Positions 25,671 to 32,080 of a stretch of DNA of 59,240 nucleotides are shown one piece after another (positions within the stretch are counted from its first letter, which is position 1; the number at the start of each line of letters is the position of its first letter). A program made the translations under genes and the position numbers. Origin of the DNA: Thermoflexia bacterium (GTDB lineage: Bacteria; Chloroflexota; Anaerolineae; B4-G1; DUEL01); the NCBI GenBank assembly GCA_011192125.1, contig DUEL01000034.1, positions 1 to 59,240 of the forward strand. Reading direction: 5' to 3'. The notes under the pieces were generated by a model that was given only the letters and a program-made list of their open reading frames with translations, had not been told where the DNA came from and did not search any database.

Positions 25671-25698
25671 ATTGTAGCAGAAACAGGGGGAGGGGCAA
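25671..25698 (-). promoter_or_regulatory. Promoter placed for a leaderless yqeC mRNA
   Basis: On the minus strand TTGCCC (25698-25693), a 16-bp spacer and an extended -10 TGCTACAAT (TACAAT at 25676-25671) end only 7 bp before ATG 25663. The transcription start would fall at or next to the A of the start codon. Confidence 0.6.
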
Positions 25699-25707
25699 GG
25701 GGGTTCT

Positions 25708-25867
25708 CCTGAGGTTTGGACGTGAGTTCGGACATGGCTCCCCGATGGAAAAACCACAGGGGCGCAGAGGACACGGGGTTTTCTTCCCTCTAAACACTCT
25801 TCTGTGCCCTCTGCGCCCCTGTGGTGAGAAACGATGGATGTCCGAAGCGCAGGGTTCTCACCTCAGG
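25708..25867. repeat. Composite nested palindrome between yqeC and the selenoprotein gene
   Basis: The outermost CCTGAGGT/ACCTCAGG (25708-25715/25860-25867) and TTCGGACAT/ATGTCCGAA (25727-25735/25838-25846) enclose a copy of the 26-nt-arm family: an arm starting ACCACAGGGGCGCAGAGG (25753-25776) pairs with the arm ending CTCTGCGCCCCTGTGGT (25802-25825). The TTCGGACAT arms are shared with the element at 3312-3450. The outermost right arm runs into the stop codon of the selenoprotein gene. Confidence 0.75.
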
Positions 25868-26963
25868 GCAGTTGATCCAGGATCTCCTGCGCCGTGGGTC
25901 GGTCGCGGGGTCCTCCGCCAACGTACTGCCAGAGGATCTGACCGTCCGTACCGATGATGAAGATGGCCGGTGCCGCGTAGCCGTCGCCCAGCAGGTTATA
26001 GACCCCGTAGGCCTCGGAAACCTGATGGTCGGTATCGGCCATCATCGGGTAAGGGATGCCGAGGGCCTGTTTCGTCTGCCGCACGGCGTCCGGCGATGCG
26101 ACCGCCAGGGCCGCCAACTGGGCTCCCTTAGCCCGGAACTCCCGGTAGTGGTCTCGCAACTCCACGAGTTGCGTCCGGTCGGGCCCTCAGCCGCACCGTT
26201 GGAAGAAGACCAGCACCACTGGCCCTTCGGCCAAGTAGTTGTACAGAGTAAACAGCTCCCCGTCCGCCTCCTCCAGTGTAAAATCCGGGGCCGGAGGAGG
26301 GCCGGGAAGAGGAGAGGGAGAGGGGGAGGGAGAGGGAAGAGGAGATGGGGAGGGAGAAGGGGAGAGCGCGGCAACGGCCTGCGCCATCCGCTCCCGATAG
26401 ATGACGATCTCCGCCCGTTCCCGCTCCCGGGCCAGCCATTCGTCGATGGGGGTTCCCTCTGCGACTAGGGCTTCCTGCCCTCGCTGGACCGCCAACAATC
26501 GGGTCACGGCTCGCTTCCACGTCTCGCGGTCCAGCCCCACAGCCTCCAGGGCCTGGACGACCTGCTCGTCGCTGACCCCCCAACCGGCCTCTAAGGCGGC
26601 GATGTAGGCCTCTACCTCCTGGTCGGACGGCGGGTCCGTCGAGGGCGCAGCCTGGAGCACCAGGACCTGGTTGACCAGTTGCTCCAGCGTCTCCTCGGGA
26701 GAGGGCGCGGGGACCCCGGCCAGGCCGCTCATCACCTGGTCGATCAGCACCGCCTCTGCCCACAGGTTGACGCCGATGGGCTGGCCGTTGACCATCGCCA
26801 CCGGAGGATCCGCCGGGGAGGTGGGGACCGGCGTCGGCGGCAGGGTCGGGGCGAGCCCGCCCCGGGAGAGGAGCAGGACCACCAGCAGTAGGAAGAGAGC
26901 AGCCCCCCCACCCGCCAGGACGATCTCAATCCACCGTCTGCGTTCTCGTGCCCTTTCGTGCAT
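25863..26963 (-). CDS. Membrane-anchored SurA-like/peroxiredoxin fusion with in-frame TGA (putative selenoprotein)
   Basis: Read through one TGA (26189-26187), the frame gives 366 residues: a short cytoplasmic tail, one membrane helix (about 14-36), a SurA-N-like helical region (about 60-205), a Ser/Pro linker (SPSPSPLPSPSPS), then a redoxin domain (PDFTLEEADGELFTLYNYL onward). The TGA codes residue 259 in FFQRCG-U-GPDRTQL, aligning without gaps to the usual FFRGxWCPxCRxQL, so Sec would replace the catalytic Cys. The second Cys is absent, but a Cys sits two residues before (CGU). A SECIS-type hairpin follows. It would act as a thiol peroxidase on the outer face of the membrane (inference). 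ATG 26963 is preferred. Stopping at the TGA would leave half a redoxin domain. Confidence 0.83.
26155..26189 (-). promoter_or_regulatory. Bacterial SECIS-type hairpin after the in-frame TGA
   Basis: In mRNA sense, TGA (26189-26187) is followed by 13 nt and then CGCAACTC (26173-26166), loop GTG (26165-26163) and GAGTTGCG (26162-26155): a perfect 8-bp stem. The loop starts 21 nt after the TGA and begins with G. This fits the bacterial SECIS rules as I know them (loop 16-37 nt from UGA, G in the first two loop positions). The stem uses CAA and TTG codons where CAG and CTG would be expected in GC-rich coding. Confidence 0.78.
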
Positions 26964-26971
26964 CGTAGGAA

Positions 26972-27000
26972 AACTTATCACGACCCGGCCAGAATGTCAA
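26972..27000 (-). promoter_or_regulatory. Promoter of the selenoprotein gene
   Basis: Minus-strand TTGACA (27000-26995), 17-bp spacer, TAAGTT (26977-26972). The -10 ends 8 bp before ATG 26963 and there is no Shine-Dalgarno, so transcription probably begins almost at the start codon (leaderless). Confidence 0.65.
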
Positions 27001-27092
27001 CCAGCACAACAACGGGGGGGTGGGCAGAAGTCTGGTCACAAACAGACCCGGGCAACGCCGCGCCGCTCCCTGGATATGGGGGTCCGGGATCG

Positions 27093-28517
27093 CTATGGAG
27101 CGGTGACCACCAGGTTGTCGAAATAGATCTCCGTCGGTTCGGATTCAAGCGGAGCGGCCACCAGCCCTATGTCGCCGGAGGTGTATGTCGTGTCATACGC
27201 CCCGGCCAGCAACTCCCCATTGACGACCATGCCCAGGTAACCTCCGTTGCAGATGGCCCGGATATGGTTGGTCGCGTTCCCCTGCCGGATCACGTCCGAC
27301 GACGTCCAATCGACCAGGGGCTCGTAATCGCCGGCCACCACCCGGTGGATCGAGTAATACCCGTCCCCGCTGATCAAAAAAGCGTACGCGTTCCCTCCGC
27401 CTTCCCCTAACTGGAAACGGCAGTAAACCCCGTAGGCGTTGTTGTTGTTCGACGGTGCTAACACCTGGGTGGCGTCCACATCGATGACCACATCGGCGAA
27501 ATCCCTTCCGGAAACCCCCCGCGTTATCTCCCCTGCGACTGTGGATCGCACAACGTAGGAGCCATCGGCATACCCCACACTGCTTCCATCGTCGTAAGTG
27601 GTGACGGACCAGCCGGAGTTGGGATCGCTGAAGTCGTCTTGGAAAAGCACACCACCCTGAGCAGGCAGGTTCTCAGGACTGTAGTCCTTCTCGGTGACAT
27701 AGAGCACACCGTCCACATACGTGTCCGCACCGAAACTGGCGACCCAGATGTCGTACTGGCCTGTGAGTGGGTTGCTGATGTCGACGAGCGGGTTGAGGGT
27801 ACTGCCGAAGTCGTCGCTACAGTGCCACTCCGTGCCGGGATCGTTGACGATCAACGTGGCGTCGTCCTCCATGCTCGCCGCTACGAAAAAGAAGCGCAGA
27901 TTGTCCGAAGCACCGCTCCAGTAGACGCGGAAGTCAGGGGCCGAGGAGGCAAAGCCGTAGCACTCCTCCCCCAGGTCCAACGCCCCCACATCGACCGCTC
28001 CCCCACCGGTCAACACGACGGAGAAGGGATCCAGCTCGAAGCCCGCCTCCAGGTCGATCATGCCGAAATTTGGCTCCCCCGTGGGATTGAGCATGTCGAG
28101 CGCGACGGTCCAGGTCATATCCTCGGTGAGATCCGCTCTCCACTCTATGTCGATCTGGTTGCTCTCGCAGTCGGCGGCCATCAGATCGTAGGTCCCCGGT
28201 GGGACCTCAAGAGTATAACTGCCCCCAACGCCGATCATCTCGTTGGGTCCCAGCCAATCCTCACCCCATTCCTCCTCTTCCGTGGGCGAGATGAGCAGGT
28301 AGCAAATGACCACGCCCGAATCGTTGTACACCGTAAGGGAGACCGTCTCTGGAAGGGTCGGCGTCGGCGAGGGAGGAGGGACCGTGGGGGTCGGCGGAGG
28401 CGGGGTGGGAGTGGGTACTGAGGTGGGAGTGGGCGTCGGCGCAGCGAAAGGCGAGCACGCTAGCGCTGCGCCGATCAGGGCGATCAGCCCAATAGTGATA
28501 AGCGATCGATTTTCCAT
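27093..28517 (-). CDS. Lipoprotein with Thr/Pro linker and two beta-rich domains
   Basis: 474 residues. The lipobox ALAC gives a lipidated C21, followed by a TPTPTPTS/PPPPTPTV linker (about 25-57). The next 230 residues are acidic and beta-rich (VSLTVYNDSGVVICYLLISP opening). The C-terminal third resembles a concanavalin-like or glycan-binding sandwich of the DUF1080 type (LFQDDFSDPNSGWSV, ending IYFDNLVVTAP). It should sit on the outer face of the membrane. The start has GGAGAAGAG upstream. It is a single gene with no obvious partner, and the ligand is unknown. Confidence 0.85.
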   Translation of the reverse strand: MENRSLITIGLIALIGAALACSPFAAPTPTPTSVPTPTPPPPTPTVPPPSPTPTLPETVSLTVYNDSGVVICYLLISPTEEEEWGEDWLGPNEMIGVGGSYTLEVPPGTYDLMAADCESNQIDIEWRADLTEDMTWTVALDMLNPTGEPNFGMIDLEAGFELDPFSVVLTGGGAVDVGALDLGEECYGFASSAPDFRVYWSGASDNLRFFFVAASMEDDATLIVNDPGTEWHCSDDFGSTLNPLVDISNPLTGQYDIWVASFGADTYVDGVLYVTEKDYSPENLPAQGGVLFQDDFSDPNSGWSVTTYDDGSSVGYADGSYVVRSTVAGEITRGVSGRDFADVVIDVDATQVLAPSNNNNAYGVYCRFQLGEGGGNAYAFLISGDGYYSIHRVVAGDYEPLVDWTSSDVIRQGNATNHIRAICNGGYLGMVVNGELLAGAYDTTYTSGDIGLVAAPLESEPTEIYFDNLVVTAP

Positions 28518-29061
28518 CTCTTCTCCTTTCTTCTCAAGGCTCTACACGGTCCGCCACCATCGAGACGCGAAGGGCAAAGAGGCTCTAGAATCCTGCCCAG
28601 AGTCGGTCTGCGACCGGTAGAGGCGTCAGTTCCTATAAGCCTTAGGCCGCCCGGCAAGACGCCCTCGGCGTCTATCGGTCCTCTGCGAACGTCAACTGCA
28701 CAAGATCGATCTGGTCGTCAATGTGGAGGACCACGCACGAGACGTTACGGAAGGGACCATTCTTGAGGTACGATGAGCGAGGCCAAGAGACGGGTGGGGA
28801 CAAGGAGAAGCAGGGAATGACAGATGACCTGGGGTTGATCCCACCCCCACGTATTGATCAAGGAGTTGCCTCCAATCTAGTCTAGACAACTTCCCACTTT
28901 TGTCAAGGATGCGCATCCGAGCGCAGAGACTTTAAGGATTCTGCATCCTCTGCGCCCCTGTGGTGAATTCCACCCCCGGCCCGTTGATGCCGCCGCTTCC
29001 AAACCGAAACACACCGCGCATCCGGAGACGGATGAAACCTGGACAACCAGAGCAAAAAGGG
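28518..29061. other. Long non-coding gap with small hairpins
   Basis: About 540 bp without a convincing gene. Two short perfect hairpins are visible: CGGTC-TGC-GACCG (28604-28616) and AGACGCC-CTC-GGCGTCT (28657-28673). A degenerate single arm of the 26-nt-arm repeat lies at 28941-28966, with GCGCAGAG (28921-28928) pairing CTCTGCGC (28948-28955). An extra TATAAT occurs at 29062-29067. No tRNA or known riboswitch was recognised. Confidence 0.5.
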
Positions 29062-29112
29062 TATAATCGGCCTGCCCTATCTCGTCTCGTGGGCAAGAAT
29101 CGCTTCTGATGG

Positions 29113-29118
29113 TATAAT
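29113..29118 (+). promoter_or_regulatory. Extended -10 promoter for korDA
   Basis: TGGTATAAT (TATAAT at 29113-29118) is an extended -10 with start near 29125, giving a 22-nt leader that contains the ribosome binding site GGCAGGAGG (29132-29140). No good -35 is seen; a further TATAAT at 29062 may be a second start. Confidence 0.6.
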
Positions 29119-29146
29119 CTGCCCCCGAAAGGGCAGGAGGACGTCT

Positions 29147-29431
29147 ATGCCGAGCACGACTTCCGAAGCAACGGTAGCGACAGCAGAGGAAGAGACGAGC
29201 AAGAAACGGAAAGGACGCCGTCGGGGGGAGGTCACCGTCTTCCCCAACTGGTGCAAAGGATGCGGGCTCTGCGTGGAGTTTTGCCCGCAGGACGTGCTGG
29301 AGCAGGCGGACGACGGGCGGGTGATCGTCGCCCGCCCGGAGGCCTGCATCGCCTGCCGGTGGTGCGAGTTGCACTGCCCAGACTTCGCCATCTTCGTCAC
29401 CGAGATCGAACCGGAGGAGAAACAGGAATGA
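29147..29431 (+). CDS. korD: 2-oxoacid:ferredoxin oxidoreductase ferredoxin-like delta subunit
   Basis: 94 residues with a charged N-terminal extension and two [4Fe-4S] motifs: CKGCGLCVEFCP and CIACRWCELHCP. Such small ferredoxin subunits shuttle electrons in multi-subunit 2-oxoacid oxidoreductases (2-oxoglutarate or branched-chain). ATG 29147 has GGCAGGAGG upstream, and the stop overlaps the korA start as ATGA, so the two proteins are made together. The family assignment is firm; the substrate assignment comes from the korA neighbour. Confidence 0.9.
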   Translation: MPSTTSEATVATAEEETSKKRKGRRRGEVTVFPNWCKGCGLCVEFCPQDVLEQADDGRVIVARPEACIACRWCELHCPDFAIFVTEIEPEEKQE

Positions 29432-30555
29432 TCCGGCTGTTACAGGGAGACGAGGCTTGTGCGGAAGGAGCTATCGCGGCCGGTTGCCGTTTCTTCGCTG
29501 GCTACCCTATCACCCCTGCCACGGAGATCGCCGAGGTGATGGCCCGCCGTCTACCCCAGGTAGGCGGCGTTTTTATTCAGATGGAAGACGAGATCGCTTC
29601 CATCGCCGCGGTCATCGGCGCGGCCGTGGGCGGGGCGAAAGCGATGACGGCCACCTCCGGGCCGGGCTTCAGCCTGATGCAGGAGAACCTCGGCTATGCG
29701 GTGATGGCCGAGATCCCCTGCGTTATCGTGGACGTGCAGCGGCTGGGGCCCTCCACCGGCCGCCCCACCCGTCCCTCCCAGGGAGACGTGATGCAGGCCC
29801 GCTGGGGAACCCACGGCGACCACCCGATCATCGCCCTATGCCCCTCCTCGGTCCAGGAGACCTTCGATCTGACGGTCAAGGCCTTCAACTTCGCCGAACA
29901 GTATCGTACCCCTGTGATCCTGCTGATGGACGAGGTCGTCGGGCACATGCGGGAAGGGGTGGACCTGCCTGACTACGACGCGGTCGAGCGGGTGGAGCGT
30001 GGACAGACCCTGGTCCCGCCCGAGTGGTACAAACCGTTCGAAAACGTCCCTACCAACATCCCACCGCTGATTCCCTTCGGGGAGGGGTACCGTTACCATA
30101 TCACAGGTCTTCACCACGACGAGCGGGGTTACCCGACGGAGCGGGTGAGCGAGATCGAACCGTGGCTGGAGCGGGTCTTCGGGAAGATCCAGCAGGGGCT
30201 CTCGGAGATCCTGCTGTACGACGCGGAGGACACCGAGGACGCGGACGTCCTCGTCATCGCCTACGGGATCACGGCCCGTTCCGCCCGCCACGCGGTGCGC
30301 TACGCCCGCGAGCGGGGACACCGGGTCGGGTTCCTCAAACTGAAGACCCTCTGGCCCTTCCCGGAGGAGGTCGTCGCCGCAGCCGCCGCCCAGGTCGATC
30401 GGGTGATCGTCCCCGAACTGAACCTGGGGCAACTGGTCCTCGAAGTCGAGCGCGTCATCGGCCGGGAGAAGGTCCGCCGCATCAACCGAGCGACCGGGGA
30501 GTTGATCCAGCCCGCGGAGATCCTGACGGTCATCGAGGAATGGGACACCGTGTAG
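29428..30555 (+). CDS. korA: 2-oxoacid:ferredoxin oxidoreductase alpha subunit
   Basis: 375 residues resembling KorA/VorA: it begins LLQGDEACAEGAIAAGCRFF and has GYPITPATEIAE, the acidic MEDEIASIA, GPGFSLMQENLGYA, and a transketolase-like C-terminal part (FLKLKTLWPFPEE). The enzyme oxidises 2-oxoglutarate (or a related 2-oxoacid) to the acyl-CoA with ferredoxin, needing a TPP-binding beta subunit. No beta or gamma subunit is in this window; the next gene, 40 bp downstream, is mtnP. The start overlaps korD (ATGA). Confidence 0.9.
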   Translation: MIRLLQGDEACAEGAIAAGCRFFAGYPITPATEIAEVMARRLPQVGGVFIQMEDEIASIAAVIGAAVGGAKAMTATSGPGFSLMQENLGYAVMAEIPCVIVDVQRLGPSTGRPTRPSQGDVMQARWGTHGDHPIIALCPSSVQETFDLTVKAFNFAEQYRTPVILLMDEVVGHMREGVDLPDYDAVERVERGQTLVPPEWYKPFENVPTNIPPLIPFGEGYRYHITGLHHDERGYPTERVSEIEPWLERVFGKIQQGLSEILLYDAEDTEDADVLVIAYGITARSARHAVRYARERGHRVGFLKLKTLWPFPEEVVAAAAAQVDRVIVPELNLGQLVLEVERVIGREKVRRINRATGELIQPAEILTVIEEWDTV

Positions 30556-30595
30556 GACAATCGGGCGACAGTTGCATTCAATGGAGGAGCGCACT

Positions 30596-31468
30596 ATGGC
30601 CGAAGCACCCATCCGTATCGGTATCATCGGTGGTAGCGGTCTCTACCAAATGGAGGGACTGACCGACGTCGAGGAGCGGCGCGTCTCCACCCCCTTCGGG
30701 GATCCGTCCGACGCGCTGCTCATCGGCACGCTGAAGGGAGTACGGGTGGCCTTCCTGGCCCGCCACGGCCGGGGCCACCGCATCATGCCCACCGAGGTCA
30801 ACTACCGGGCCAACATCTACGCCCTGAAGAGCCTGGGGGTGGAACAGGTGATCGCTGTCTCCGCCTGCGGCTCTCTGCGGGAGCACCTCCATCCTGGTGA
30901 GGTGGTGATCCCAGACCAACTCTTCGACTTCACCAAGAAGCGGGAGTACACCTTCTTCGGCAACGGCCTGGTGGCCCACATCGGCGTGGCCGATCCCTTC
31001 TGCTCCCGTCTCTCGTCCCTTCTGGCCGACGCGGTCGAAGAGGCCGGGGGAACGGTCCACCGAGGTGGACGGTTCATCACCATTGAAGGGCCCCGCTTCA
31101 GCACCAAGGGGGAAAGTTTCACCTACCGGGCCTGGGGGATGGACATCATCGGGATGACCACCAGTCCGGAGGCGTTCCTGGCCCGAGAGGCGGAGATCTG
31201 CTACGCGGTGATGGCCCACATCACCGATTACGACGTCTGGCACGAGACGGAGGAGCCGGTCAACGTCGAGATGCTCCTGGCGACCTTGCAGGCCAATGCC
31301 CTGCTGGCACAGGAGGCGATCCGTATCCTGGTGCCTCGCCTGGCCGCGGCGGAGCGGGATTGCGAATGCAAGGACACGCTGGCGACGGCGCTCATCACCC
31401 AGCGGGACCTGATCCCAAAGGACCTGCTGGAACGGCTGAAGCCGATCGTGGGGAAGTACCTGGGTTAA
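30596..31468 (+). CDS. mtnP: S-methyl-5'-thioadenosine phosphorylase
   Basis: 290 residues of the PNP/MTAP family: IGIIGGSGLYQMEG, FLARHGRGHRIMPTEVNYRAN (pattern), FITIEGPRFSTKGES and the substrate-binding GMTTSPEAFLAREAE. It splits methylthioadenosine, a by-product of polyamine and other SAM-dependent reactions, with phosphate to adenine and methylthioribose 1-phosphate in the cytosol. ATG 30596 has GGAGGAG seven bases upstream. It shares the SAM theme with the methionine adenosyltransferase gene 8 kb away but is not in its operon. It converges with mobB, overlapping by 4 bp. Confidence 0.94.
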   Translation: MAEAPIRIGIIGGSGLYQMEGLTDVEERRVSTPFGDPSDALLIGTLKGVRVAFLARHGRGHRIMPTEVNYRANIYALKSLGVEQVIAVSACGSLREHLHPGEVVIPDQLFDFTKKREYTFFGNGLVAHIGVADPFCSRLSSLLADAVEEAGGTVHRGGRFITIEGPRFSTKGESFTYRAWGMDIIGMTTSPEAFLAREAEICYAVMAHITDYDVWHETEEPVNVEMLLATLQANALLAQEAIRILVPRLAAAERDCECKDTLATALITQRDLIPKDLLERLKPIVGKYLG

Positions 31469-31962
31469 CGACGGAGGAACCTCTCCTCGATCAGGTCGGC
31501 CAAGCCCTGCACGTCGTCCGGGTCGAACTGAGGGACAGGGAGGTCGAACCGTCGATCCGAGACGATAGCGACCACCTCCTCCAACGGTCCGATAGGAGGA
31601 GGGAAGTCAGTGTTGCGGTGGACCTCGACCTTGGGGAACCGCTCCTTCTTAAACCCCTCCGTCAAGATCAGGTCCACCCCTCGGATCTCAGCCACGACCT
31701 CCGAAAGCGGGGGCTCCCCCTCTCGACGCTTCCAATGGACCACCTGATCCGGGGTGACCAGCGCGACCTGTTCCGCCCCCGCCCGGGCCAGCCGCCAGGT
31801 ATCCGTGCCCGGCGCATCGGTCTCCACCCCCGGATGGGGATGATGCTTGACCACGGCGACCCGGTATCCCCGTCGCCGCAACTCGGGGATCAGTCTCTCC
31901 AACAGGGTCGTCTTGCCACTGTCCGAGAAGCCAACGATGGAGACGATCGGAATGTCGCTCAC
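31465..31962 (-). CDS. mobB: Molybdopterin-guanine dinucleotide biosynthesis adaptor MobB
   Basis: 165 residues. The P-loop VGFSDSGKTTLLERL, the KHHPHPGVETDAPGTDT segment, and VDLILTEGFKKERFPKVEVHR are diagnostic of MobB, a GTP-binding partner in formation of the dinucleotide form of molybdenum cofactor. GTG 31962 with GGAGG seven nt upstream is chosen over a longer reading to 32004. Together with the MocA-HAD and YqeC genes it implies active molybdenum enzyme maturation in this organism. Confidence 0.92.
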   Translation of the reverse strand: MSDIPIVSIVGFSDSGKTTLLERLIPELRRRGYRVAVVKHHPHPGVETDAPGTDTWRLARAGAEQVALVTPDQVVHWKRREGEPPLSEVVAEIRGVDLILTEGFKKERFPKVEVHRNTDFPPPIGPLEEVVAIVSDRRFDLPVPQFDPDDVQGLADLIEERFLRR

Positions 31963-32010
31963 TGTGGGACCTCCGGGGAAAGGATAGCGCGGAACACCGA
32001 CCATGGCAAG

Positions 32011-32039
32011 TTGCCAGGACCGCCTGCTTGGACTACAAT
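32011..32039 (+). promoter_or_regulatory. Promoter for the HdrA-like gene
   Basis: TTGCCA (32011-32016), 17-bp spacer, TACAAT (32034-32039), with GGAGAGAGAG before ATG 32081. It diverges from mobB. Confidence 0.6.
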
Positions 32040-32080
32040 GGGCGCGGCCGGGGAAGGGGGGAAGATCTTAGGAGAGAGAG

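Noticed and set aside
26187..26189. Frameshift or sequencing error instead of selenocysteine
   Set aside because: The two halves are in the same frame, so no frameshift is needed, and a SECIS-type hairpin follows at the correct distance. A base error of TGC/TGT to TGA remains possible and is listed as a refuting test.
28651..28773. Possible gene remnant (frame ending VVNVEDHARDVTEG...EVR at a TGA)
   Set aside because: The stretch reads somewhat like coding for about 30 codons but has no start or homology that I recognise and sits in a hairpin-rich gap; too short to call a pseudogene.
28518..29146. tRNA or small RNA in the 28.5-29.1 kb gap
   Set aside because: No acceptor stem, T-loop GTTCRA or anticodon-arm pattern was found by eye; only two simple hairpins and a repeat arm.
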